Source: Hyphomicrobium sp. 12-62-95
GTDB lineage: Bacteria > Pseudomonadota > Alphaproteobacteria > Rhizobiales > Hyphomicrobiaceae
NCBI GenBank assembly: GCA_002279935.1
Contig: NCCZ01000016.1
Span: forward strand, 1-44,924
Direction of reading: 5' to 3'
Length of the DNA stretch: 44,924 nucleotides
Part shown: positions 17,219 through 25,094 of the stretch, in pieces
How the letters are laid out: each line of letters opens with the position of its first letter
Numbering within the stretch: the first letter of the stretch is position 1
Translations under genes and position numbers: made by a program
Notes under the pieces: generated by a model
What the model saw: the letters and a program-made list of their open reading frames with translations, nothing else
Database searches by the model: none
What the model was told of the DNA's origin: nothing

Positions 17219-18109
17219 TCAGCGGCGGGCTTCCTTCTTGGTGTACCCCGACGACTTTGCTTTTGCGGTGCTCCTCGCCCGTGATTTTGGTTTCCGCGTT
17301 GTTTTCGCCGTGCGCACCGATTTCGGCTTGCCGCCCTCCTGCTCGAGACTTTTACGCAACACGTCGACCAGATTGATGATGTTGGACGGCCGGCTGTCCT
17401 CCTGACGCATAACGGGCAGCGCCTTAGTCTTTCCGGTGAGCAAATCAGCCAACCGCTCTTCGTACCGGTCCTTGTAGGCCGCGATATCGAAATCCTTCAG
17501 CTTCTGTTTCATGATGTGGCTTGCAAGCTGCATCAGCTCGGCATCAGGCTTCAAATCTTCAATCTCTTCGAAAGCAGCCTTGGCATCGCGCACCTCGTCC
17601 TCGAAATGCAACGTCGTCGCCAAAATACCGTTCTCGAACGGCTCCAGCAGGACGATCCGTTCGCGCCGCGCGAGCACCGTTCTGCTGAGCGCGACGAGTT
17701 CGCCACTTTTCATACTGTCTCGAATGACGGCGAATGCTTCCTGGGCGACGCGGCCGTCGGGCACCAGATAATAGGGCGTGTCGCGCAGACGCATGTCCAC
17801 GTCGGACACTTTGGCAAAACTGTCTATATCGATCGTATGAGTGGATTCGAGCGGCACCTTTTCCAATTCGTCCTTCTCGACGATGACGTGTTCGCCCTTG
17901 GCGATCTCGTATCCCTTGACTTGATCTTCCGTCTCTACCACGTCGCCCGTTTCTGAATCGATGAACTGCCGGCTGACCCGGTGCCCCGTCGCGCGGTTGA
18001 GCGTGTGAAACCGCGTTCGGTAGGATGATGTGAGCGCAGGGTAGAGATTGACTGCGCAAGATACGAGGGACAGCTTCAGATATCCCTTCCATTGAGGGCG
18101 AGGTGCCAT
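17219..18109 (-). CDS. ku: Non-homologous end-joining protein Ku
   Basis: Ku forms a ring dimer that threads onto broken DNA ends and recruits LigD. The 296-residue product starts MAPRPQWKGYLKLSLVSCAV, with the typical WKG(Y)LKLSLV opening. It continues with FHTLNRATGHRVSRQ, VKGYEIAKGEHVIVEKDEL, and LRDTPYYLVPDG, all standard for bacterial Ku. The C-terminal 40 residues are Lys/Arg-rich (TTRKPKSRARSTAKAKSS), the extension that binds DNA and modulates threading. ATG 18109 has AGGAGCG about five bases upstream. There are only about 15 bases between this site and an upstream hairpin with a T-run, so ku seems to lack a promoter of its own and probably depends on transcripts from the upstream gene. 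Confidence 0.96.
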   Translation of the reverse strand: MAPRPQWKGYLKLSLVSCAVNLYPALTSSYRTRFHTLNRATGHRVSRQFIDSETGDVVETEDQVKGYEIAKGEHVIVEKDELEKVPLESTHTIDIDSFAKVSDVDMRLRDTPYYLVPDGRVAQEAFAVIRDSMKSGELVALSRTVLARRERIVLLEPFENGILATTLHFEDEVRDAKAAFEEIEDLKPDAELMQLASHIMKQKLKDFDIAAYKDRYEERLADLLTGKTKALPVMRQEDSRPSNIINLVDVLRKSLEQEGGKPKSVRTAKTTRKPKSRARSTAKAKSSGYTKKEARR

Positions 18110-18123
18110 GGGTACGCTCCTAA

Positions 18124-18156
18124 CAAAAATGGCGGGCCGTTGTGCGACGGCCCGCC
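18124..18156 (-). terminator. Hairpin with T-run between the low-complexity gene and ku
   Basis: GGCGGGCCGT (minus strand, 18156-18147) pairs with ACGGCCCGCC (18140-18131) around a 6-base loop, then ATTTTTG follows. It looks like an intrinsic terminator starting 13 bases after the upstream stop. The T-run is followed directly by the ku ribosome binding site, so it may act as a partial terminator or as an mRNA-processing or stabilising structure for a two-gene transcript. Confidence 0.7.
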
Positions 18157-18169
18157 GGATCCACATGCG

Positions 18170-18988
18170 TTAGACGACTGATCCAGCGCTCTTGCGCGAG
18201 CCGCTTCCGGAACTGCCCGAAGAACTCGTGCTGGAGCCTGAAGTTCCCGCACCGGCCGACCCGCCCGAACCAGACCCGCCGTCCCCAGAACGCGCGCCAC
18301 TACCGGACGACCGGTTCTTGCGCCACGTATTGTATTCGTCCGCAAACTTTTGCCGGCGCTCGTTGAGCCACGCGTCATACTCATCATCGAGCGACCGCAA
18401 TTGTTCATCACGCCAATGACGATAATCAGGATCGTAGTTGCGTTGATTGTGCTCGCTCATCTGCTCAGTCATCCAATTGCTGTCCCGCTGCTCGCCACGC
18501 GAACCCGACCCGCGCTGGTTGGACGACCACTCCTCATAGTCGGATCCGCCGGTGCTACCACCGCTGCCTCCCCAACCACCTCGGCCCGATTCGAATCCAC
18601 CGGAGCGGCTTCCGGTCGGCCGGCCGTGCTGACCATATCCACCCTGACCATAGCCGCCACCACCGAACGGACTTCTCTGCTCCCTCCATCCACTTTCGCC
18701 CGATCCATATCCGCCTTGCTGGCCCCCATAGCCAAAGCCTTCGCCTTGCTGGCTTCCACCTTGTTGGCCGTAACCGCCGCCGAAGCCGAATTCGGATCTT
18801 CCGCCCTCGCGGCCGAAGCCACTTGCACCCCCAGATGCGTCTTCCATTTCTTGCTGACGGCCCCGCTGTCCGTAGTCGTGCTGCTGACCCCCCTCACGTC
18901 CCCACTGCCCGCCCATGTCATCGTCATACTCGCGATAGTCGCGCGCCGACCGACTGCGACGGCGATTGCCTCCGGATTGATGTGCCAT
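18170..18988 (-). CDS. Glycine/tyrosine/glutamine-rich low-complexity protein upstream of ku
   Basis: The 272-residue product has no signal peptide. Residues 1-50 are charged (NRRRSRSARDYREYDDD). Residues 51-170 are a low-complexity domain built of Gly with Tyr, Phe, Gln, Ser and Arg (GFGFGGGYGQQGG-like units, GGYGQGGYGQ), resembling FUS-type prion-like and RGG segments. Residues 171-226 are a non-repetitive helical segment (YDPDYRHWRDEQLRSLDDEY, then FADEYNTWRKNR) that I have seen in small alphaproteobacterial stress proteins. Residues 227-272 are a Gly/Ser tail. ATG 18988 has GGAG seven bases upstream; an EcfG-type box lies 47 bases before it. It is followed by a hairpin and ku. A biochemical function is unknown; condensate formation or desiccation protection is only inference. 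Confidence 0.85.
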   Translation of the reverse strand: MAHQSGGNRRRSRSARDYREYDDDMGGQWGREGGQQHDYGQRGRQQEMEDASGGASGFGREGGRSEFGFGGGYGQQGGSQQGEGFGYGGQQGGYGSGESGWREQRSPFGGGGYGQGGYGQHGRPTGSRSGGFESGRGGWGGSGGSTGGSDYEEWSSNQRGSGSRGEQRDSNWMTEQMSEHNQRNYDPDYRHWRDEQLRSLDDEYDAWLNERRQKFADEYNTWRKNRSSGSGARSGDGGSGSGGSAGAGTSGSSTSSSGSSGSGSRKSAGSVV

Positions 18989-19034
18989 TTGATCACTCCA
19001 TCGTCGAATAAGCTGCCAAGAGGCAGCGGGCCAA

Positions 19035-19059
19035 AACACCGGCCCGGGCCACTTGTTCC
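19035..19059 (-). promoter_or_regulatory. EcfG-type general stress promoter for the low-complexity gene
   Basis: On the minus strand GGAAC (19059-19055) is followed after 17 bases by GTT (19037-19035). The ATG lies 47 bases downstream. This may also be the promoter that supplies ku by read-through. Confidence 0.72.
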
Positions 19060-19130
19060 ACTTGTTCGACTGGTCAAAGGCCGCGTGCCACGCCACGTCG
19101 ATAGAGCGGCATGATCATCAATAGCGGGCC

Positions 19131-19382
19131 ATGGTTTTGTACTTGCAGCGCCAGCGCGCCATGCCCCATCACGGCATGACGCCGCATATCGCCGGCACGT
19201 CACTCTCCGCGCAGGCCCGCTACGCGGCAGGCGTTCGCGAAATTCTGGAGTGTTGGTTTACTAAGCAGCCGATCCGGCCCGAATACCTCACTGTCGAGGG
19301 AGGCAAGCTGGCCGGCACGGGCGCGCAGTCCTACAAACCAGGAGATGCCACAAAGGGGTCACAGGAGGCGGCGCGGAATTGA
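19131..19382 (+). pseudogene. NAD-dependent formate dehydrogenase, C-terminal fragment
   Basis: About 75 residues match the C-terminus of single-subunit NAD formate dehydrogenase (about 400 residues). They include HHGMTPHIAGTSLSAQARYA (with the catalytic His region PHI-GTS), REILECWF, PIRPEYLTVEGG and KLAGTGAQSY. The N-terminal 80% is absent; upstream lies the promoter of the divergent low-complexity gene. It is a remnant, not a working enzyme. The full enzyme oxidises formate to CO2 and is typical of methylotrophs, which hints at the lifestyle of an ancestor or donor. Confidence 0.85.
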
Positions 19383-19501
19383 CCCAATAAGCCGCACGCC
19401 GCCTAATAGAAGCTCTACCGGGACCGGACGCTCGACGGCGACCGGCCCCGGCTGCACAGGCAGTCATGCGACTGCCCCCAGTGTTTTGGCGGCGCTGAAT
19501 A

Positions 19502-19834
19502 CTAGTTTGATCCCGACGAGCCGGTCGAAGATCCGCTGCCCGATGAACTTCTGACGAGGCCCTTGTTGCAAGCCGCCATCCACTCATTTTGATCGATCGT
19601 GTTGTCGCCGTCCGGATTTGCGGCCTTGAAATCGCTCACGTACGGAGCGGCTTGAGCCTGGGTCAGACTGGCGGCGCCAGAGGGGTTTGCACGCTGCCAC
19701 ACATTCGTGCATTCACTCTGGCTCAGCTTCACGCCACCAGCCGGGGACGGATTTGCCGGGCTTGTGGTCTGGGCGAATGCACCAGATGTTGCGAAAGTGA
19801 TAGCAGCAATGGCGGTAAGAGCGGTGTACTTCAT
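19502..19834 (-). CDS. Small secreted EF-hand protein, putative EcfG target
   Basis: The 110-residue product has a signal peptide (MKYTALTAIAAITFATSGAFA) and a Pro/Ser linker. A degenerate first EF-hand region covers VWQRANPSGAASLTQAQAAPY, followed by a good calcium loop, NPDGDNTIDQNEW, with Asp and Glu at ligand positions (about residues 72-85). A Ser/Gly tail (SSSGSGSSTGSSGSN) ends the protein. It should bind Ca2+ in the periplasm. AGGAGG lies eight bases before ATG 19834, and an EcfG-type box lies 68 bases upstream. Similar small EF-hand proteins are common in this order; their role is not established. Confidence 0.87.
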   Translation of the reverse strand: MKYTALTAIAAITFATSGAFAQTTSPANPSPAGGVKLSQSECTNVWQRANPSGAASLTQAQAAPYVSDFKAANPDGDNTIDQNEWMAACNKGLVRSSSGSGSSTGSSGSN

Positions 19835-19901
19835 GGGGAGTTCCTCCTAATTTATCTCACGTTTCGTGGTGAGTGTGCTCTGTTTCAGGCACACGTTGGC
19901 C

Positions 19902-19926
19902 AACGCATCGGGCGCCGCACCGTTCC
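19902..19926 (-). promoter_or_regulatory. EcfG-type general stress promoter for the EF-hand gene
   Basis: On the minus strand GGAAC (19926-19922), 17 bases, then GTT (19904-19902), with C before GTT as in the fuller consensus. The EF-hand ATG is 68 bases downstream. Confidence 0.72.
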
Positions 19927-20003
19927 GACAATTCATTTGAATAGCGATCTTGAGTGATCCATCCTTGGACTTATTGTAGTTCGTTGGCATGCTGGGGTGG
20001 GGG

Positions 20004-20990
20004 ATGACGAAGAGAGGGGACGCGCGCTGCTCGCGAGCGCACATCATCAGGACACGTGACGTAGCAGTTTTACTAATTATCGCCACGACCCTTAGCCTTG
20101 CTCAGGGCGCTTCAGCGTCTTCGAAGATGCTGGGTGCGTTTGGCCCGGAAGGTAACAGGATGCGTGAGCAGCTGTGGCTCGTTCCAAGTGGTGATCCAGC
20201 CATTCCACTCCGCGCTACGGTGTTCCGCCCACATGATGCAGTTCCCCAGCGACGAAAACTTGTGGTTATCAATCATGGCACTGATGAAGCGACCCGAGAG
20301 GCCGTTTCACTACCGGTTTACTACTGGCTTTCCCGCTGGTTTATCGAACGAGGGTTCGTCGTAATCATTCCGCAACGGCGCGGACATGGAGCCACCGGTG
20401 GCGATCTCGTTGAATCTGTAGGCACTTGCGAGACGGCCGACCACTATACGTCCGGTCAAATTGCGGCCGACGATATCGCTTCCACGATCGACTTTATGAC
20501 TCGGCAAGACTTCGTAGCCTCCCGGGATGTCGTTGTGGTGGGCATTTCAACAGGCGCATGGGCCTCACTTGCGCTTGCCTCACGCAATTTGCAGTCAGTT
20601 GGATCGATTGTGAACTTTGCAGGTGGACGCGGCGGGCATGCTTACGGCCGCGTCAATGAAATCTGCAATTTTGATGGGTTGCGTGCAGCATCGTACCTAT
20701 ACGGCAAGACGGCGCGCCATCCGAGTATTTGGCTGTACGCCGAAAATGACAGTTATTTTGGCCCTGAGATCGTGCTTGCACTGGCAAGCGAATGGAAGCG
20801 TGCAGATGGCAACGTGGAAGCGCATATCTTTCCGGCTCTGGAGAAGGATGGTCACACAATCGTCGACGACCGCGGCAATTGGATTATATGGGGCGCTGTT
20901 TTAGAAGAGTTTTTAGGTCGCCACAGCATTGACCTAGAGACTGAGATAGCTTCGCGGGACGAAACACCTCGTGAGGCGTCGACCCGTTAG
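20004..20990 (+). CDS. Secreted or membrane-anchored alpha/beta hydrolase
   Basis: The product (328 residues from ATG 20004; an ATG 15 bases upstream is in frame) has a hydrophobic segment VAVLLIIATTLSLAQGASAS near residues 20-39 that serves as signal or anchor. The hydrolase domain follows: KLVVINHGTDEATRE (oxyanion HG), PQRRGHGATGGD, the nucleophile elbow VVGISTGAWA, and a late acid and His (ENDSYF, EKDGHTIV). The order fits the dienelactone-hydrolase/peptidase S9-like group. The substrate is unknown. GGGGTGGGGG lies directly before ATG 20004. No EcfG box was found for this gene, unlike its neighbours. Confidence 0.82.
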   Translation: MTKRGDARCSRAHIIRTRDVAVLLIIATTLSLAQGASASSKMLGAFGPEGNRMREQLWLVPSGDPAIPLRATVFRPHDAVPQRRKLVVINHGTDEATREAVSLPVYYWLSRWFIERGFVVIIPQRRGHGATGGDLVESVGTCETADHYTSGQIAADDIASTIDFMTRQDFVASRDVVVVGISTGAWASLALASRNLQSVGSIVNFAGGRGGHAYGRVNEICNFDGLRAASYLYGKTARHPSIWLYAENDSYFGPEIVLALASEWKRADGNVEAHIFPALEKDGHTIVDDRGNWIIWGAVLEEFLGRHSIDLETEIASRDETPREASTR

Positions 20991-21633
20991 GCAGTCACGA
21001 AAGTTAGACAGGGGTTTCGCATCGGCATGAGGACCGCTTGGGGTCAGACTCGGCTGTTCTGGCACCTCTCGATCCGACCGCATAGGCACTCTTTGCGGAC
21101 GTCGAGCTAGCTTCTGCGGTCCACTTTCCGATAACCAGTTTGGACGTCTGCAAATTGGATGTTGCGTCGTTGGGCGGCACAATATGGTTTGCCTCCGCGC
21201 TAACGGCTATTTCTGCAATGCTGTCGGCCGCTCGAGTTTAACACTGCCCTATCACTGAGCTGGGATGTAGAGCTATTTCGTGTCGGCCTCCGCTTGGCGT
21301 CGGCGAGTTCGGGGCAATGTCGTCCATCAACTCGGGTTTGGCGCTGCCACGCCAACGGGAGTCTACAGGGCAGAAAGAAGCCATGTTGCCCACTGTTTCG
21401 CCGGCTTCTGTCTTTTGGCCGCAAGGGCATAGTTCGAGCAGGCATATGGAGAGCTCCGCGACTAGACAGCGTCTGCCGTACACAACTGGATTTCTTCGAA
21501 GTGCTTTCGTGCGGTTCGTCTTCGGCAGCCCCCCTCAAACTTCTCTCATCGCAATGATTAGGGAGGTCAAGATGAACGTTCAAAAATCAATTGGTAAGCG
21601 TATCCGAAGAAGTGGAGCTGAGTATCAATCCCA
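20991..21633. other. Intergenic stretch, decayed sequence
   Basis: Only short open frames without family resemblance are present. The stretch leads into the serine recombinase remnant and may hold its unrecognisable upstream part. No RNA gene or terminator was identified. Confidence 0.5.
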
Positions 21634-22145
<512 letters not shown>

Positions 22146-22237
22146 ATACCGACGGAGCCGAGACGAGACGTGATCGTAATTGTGATCAGGGTCGTCTGGG
22201 AGAAACGGCGTGGCCCCGATAGCCACTGCCGATAGAA

Positions 22238-22258
22238 AAGCCGCCCTGGTGGGCGGCT
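22238..22258 (-). terminator. Hairpin with short T-run upstream of tRNA-fMet
   Basis: On the minus strand AGCCGCCC and GGGCGGCT pair around ACCA and are followed by TTTTC. It lies about 90 bases upstream of the tRNA on the same strand. No minus-strand gene ends nearby, so its role is unclear. The rest of 22146-22504 has no gene; a 12-bp direct repeat TTTTCGGCGCTG occurs at 22280 and 22382. Confidence 0.4.
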
Positions 22259-22504
22259 CGTGGGGGTCGTATAGCACGTTTTTCGGCGCTGTGAAGGCCG
22301 GTTTGCAAGACAGGGCGCGACAGTTGAGCTGTTGCCGTGTTTTCGGGGGAAAAGGCTGCGCCGGGAGCCGTCAGACGCGGCTTTTCGGCGCTGGCCGGCT
22401 GGGTTAGAACAGCCGTGATCGGCCGAACCAACGGCGCGATTTTCCGTACCCCTGAAAGGCGGTTGCCTTCTCAGCGGCCGGAGCATCTCGGGACCAAGCA
22501 GACA

Positions 22505-24358
22505 ATGGCGAAAGACGTAGCGGGCGCACATGCCAGGGGCCGGCCTCAGCCGGCGCCGCAGCGCTTGGAGGAGGCGTTCGTCCTCTTAGACAACAGCTCG
22601 GGGCGGGGTCCGCCGTCGCAACTCTATACATCGCCGAAGGAGATTATCGTTGCGGAGGTCCCCGAGGAGGTGGAGGGGGCGTTTGCGCGGCTGGAGGCGG
22701 CGCGCAAGGCGGGGCTTCACGCGGCGGGCTTTTTTTCGTTTGAGCTGGGGTATGTGCTGGAGCCGAAGTTGGCGCCGTTGTTGCCGGCGGAGCGGAAGGT
22801 GCCGTTGTTGTGGTTCGGGATCTATGAGGCGCCGAAGCTGCTGACGGAAGCCGAGGTCGACCATTGGCTATCCTCGCACACGAAGAGCGGGAGCTACCAG
22901 TTCAGCAACGTGTCGCGGGCGTGGTCGAAGGAGGAGTACGTCGCGCGCTTTGAGAGGGTGCAGGAGAAGATCCGGGCCGGGGATATCTATCAGCTCAATT
23001 TAACCTTCAAGGCACGGTTCCGGCTCTCGGGCTCGCCGCTGACGTTTTATCGCGATCTTAGGCAGCGTCAGCGTGTGGCGTACGGCGGGATCGTGGACAC
23101 CGGCGAAGTGACGGTGCTGACGGCAAGCCCTGAATTGTTCGTCGAAATGAAGGGGCGGACGATCGAAACGCGGCCGATGAAGGGTACGTCGCCGCGCGGA
23201 GGGACGCCGGAGGCTGATGCACAGGCGCGGCATGTGCTGGCGACGGATGTGAAGCAGCGGGCCGAAAACCTGATGATCGTCGATCTGATGCGCAACGACA
23301 TCGGGCGCATGTCCGAGATCGGCAGCGTGCACGTGACGGACCTGTTCACGGTCGAAACCTACCGGACCTTACATCAGATGACGTCGGGTGTGCGCGCAAC
23401 ACTGCTTGAGGGTGTGACGCTGCACGACCTGTGGCGCGCGATCTTTCCGCCGGGCTCGGTGATCGGGGCGCCGAAGATCCGCGCGCAGGAGCTGATCGCC
23501 GAATACGAGACCGAACCGCGCGGCGTCTATTGCGGAGCGATCGGGTCGATCGCGCCGGACGGGCAAGCGCTGTTCAACGTGGCCATCCGCTCGCCGATCA
23601 TCTTCCGCGACGGATCGGGCGAAATGGGAATCGGATCCGGCGTCGTTTACGACAGCGTGGGCGCGAAAGAGTACGACGAGTGCCTTTTGAAGATGAAGTT
23701 CCTGACCGACCCGCCAAAGACGTTCGAGCTCATCGAGACGCTGCTGTGGGAGCGCGACAAAGGCTTTTGGCTCATCGAACGGCATTTTGAGCGGCTGGCC
23801 GCGTCGGCGCGGTATTTCTCATTCAAGTTCGATGAGGCGGCGGCGCGAACGGCGCTGGAGCGGGAGGCGGCCTCGGCGGGGCGCGAGCAGCCGCGACTGC
23901 GCGTGCGTCTGCTGCTGGCCGAGGATGGCCGGGTGACGGTGACGTCGGCGCCAATGCCGGCACCGGGGCCGGATGCGGTGATGCGCTATGTCGTGTCGCC
24001 GACGCGGCTCGACAGTTCCGATGCGTTTCTGTTTCACAAGACGACGCGGCGCGAACTCTACGATCAGGAGTGGAAGCACTACTCCGACACCGTGGGCGCG
24101 GACGAAGTCATCTATCTCAACGAACGCGGCGAACTGGCCGAGGGTAGCCGGACGAACATCTTCGTCGACCGCGGCGATGGAGTACTCGTCACCCCGCCGC
24201 TGCCAGCGGGATTGCTGCCGGGTGTGCTGCGGGCGGAGCTATTGGCGAGCGGCCGTGCGGTCGAGGGGATTTTGTCGCTCGACGATCTGGGCGGCGGTAA
24301 GGCCGTTTATCTGGGCAATTCGGTACGCGGGTTGTTGAAAGCGGCGCCCTTGGGATAA
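22505..24358 (+). CDS. pabB: Fused aminodeoxychorismate synthase component I and aminodeoxychorismate lyase (PabB-PabC)
   Basis: This fusion should make 4-aminobenzoate for folate synthesis. PabB converts chorismate with ammonia to aminodeoxychorismate, and the PabC-like domain releases pyruvate to give 4-aminobenzoate. The chorismate-binding domain (about residues 130-400) has ETRPMKGTSPRG (equivalent to the PIKGT motif), AENLMIVDLMRNDIGR, and PPGSVIGAPKIRA. The class IV aminotransferase domain (about 415-617) has FHKTTRRELYDQE with the PLP-binding Lys, NERGELAEGSRTNIF, and LLPGVLR. ATG 22505 gives 617 residues; upstream in-frame starts would add 56 residues with no family match. No glutamine amidotransferase (PabA) gene is nearby. 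Confidence 0.9.
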   Translation: MAKDVAGAHARGRPQPAPQRLEEAFVLLDNSSGRGPPSQLYTSPKEIIVAEVPEEVEGAFARLEAARKAGLHAAGFFSFELGYVLEPKLAPLLPAERKVPLLWFGIYEAPKLLTEAEVDHWLSSHTKSGSYQFSNVSRAWSKEEYVARFERVQEKIRAGDIYQLNLTFKARFRLSGSPLTFYRDLRQRQRVAYGGIVDTGEVTVLTASPELFVEMKGRTIETRPMKGTSPRGGTPEADAQARHVLATDVKQRAENLMIVDLMRNDIGRMSEIGSVHVTDLFTVETYRTLHQMTSGVRATLLEGVTLHDLWRAIFPPGSVIGAPKIRAQELIAEYETEPRGVYCGAIGSIAPDGQALFNVAIRSPIIFRDGSGEMGIGSGVVYDSVGAKEYDECLLKMKFLTDPPKTFELIETLLWERDKGFWLIERHFERLAASARYFSFKFDEAAARTALEREAASAGREQPRLRVRLLLAEDGRVTVTSAPMPAPGPDAVMRYVVSPTRLDSSDAFLFHKTTRRELYDQEWKHYSDTVGADEVIYLNERGELAEGSRTNIFVDRGDGVLVTPPLPAGLLPGVLRAELLASGRAVEGILSLDDLGGGKAVYLGNSVRGLLKAAPLG

Positions 24359-24388
24359 GGGCCGGTCGCGTCGGCTCGTTCGGCCGAC

Positions 24389-24634
24389 CTAATTCGATTG
24401 CGCAGGCGGCGGTACGGCCGTGGGTACGGCTGCGATTTCCGTCTCACCGTGCGAAGCTAGAAACATCGCGATTGCAGCCAGCGTGATCGCACTGGCAAGC
24501 AGGATCTCGCGCGTAAATTTACGGACGCGATTGGCGGGGCGAGGTGTGACGATGCTTGGCTTCATGGCAGCATTAGTGGCGCGAACTTTTTCGGCCAACC
24601 AGATTGCTGTCTGTCGCGCGACAGTAGCGCACAC
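24389..24634 (-). CDS. Possible small membrane protein
   Basis: The 81-residue frame has one hydrophobic span, EILLASAITLAAIAMFLAS, preceded by a basic segment (NRVRKFTRE), then a Pro/Ala-rich tail (AAVPTAVPPPAQSN). No start has a strong ribosome binding site; ATG 24565 would give 58 residues. I know no family. It ends 30 bases after the convergent pabB stop. Coding status is uncertain. Confidence 0.4.
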   Translation of the reverse strand: MCATVARQTAIWLAEKVRATNAAMKPSIVTPRPANRVRKFTREILLASAITLAAIAMFLASHGETEIAAVPTAVPPPAQSN

Positions 24635-24723
24635 ATGTCTTTGAAAGGGTGCAAAGAATCATGCTGCACCGCAGCATTATCTTTGCGAACGGACGCTGTG
24701 TCGTCTGCCTGTCATCTGCCGGG

Positions 24724-24903
24724 CTAGAGGCCGCGCATCGTGCAGCCGAGGATGAGGACGAATTGCGCCAAGAGCAGCGCCCAGAATCCGTTGTCGCCGG
24801 AGAGACCGGGGACCTCTGCCTTGAAGAAGATTGTGAACAGGACTGCCACCGTCAGGATCACGGAGATCATGAATGTCAGAATGCCTGGTGCCTTCAGTCC
24901 CAT
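24724..24903 (-). CDS. Conserved small two-span membrane protein
   Basis: The 59-residue product MGLKAPGILTFMISVILTVA-type sequence has two predicted spans (about residues 8-24 and 38-54), joined by FFKAEVPGLSGDNGF and ending CTMRGL. Very similar short proteins occur across Rhizobiales as far as I recall; their function is unknown. AGGGGAG lies seven bases before ATG 24903, so this start is preferred to the longer frame reaching 24963. Confidence 0.78.
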   Translation of the reverse strand: MGLKAPGILTFMISVILTVAVLFTIFFKAEVPGLSGDNGFWALLLAQFVLILGCTMRGL

Positions 24904-25094
24904 TTTCGTCTCCCCTTGTGGCCGGACCCTTAGCGCCTTTGCCATTGTCGCCCCCACGGCCAATCAAAATGCTGCGGCGCTTATAGCAGCACTGCCGCGG
25001 GGCTGACACGGGCGGCGGAACAACACTGTGGAGGAAATTCACAGCTGGCAGATGACGCTGCGCGGGCGTTTGGACCGCGCGGGGTGCCCGGGGC

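Noticed and set aside
22337..22504. N-terminal extension of the PabB-PabC fusion by 56 codons
   Set aside because: No similarity to the family and low-complexity upstream DNA with duplicated TTTTCGGCGCTG; ATG 22505 gives a normal N-terminus.
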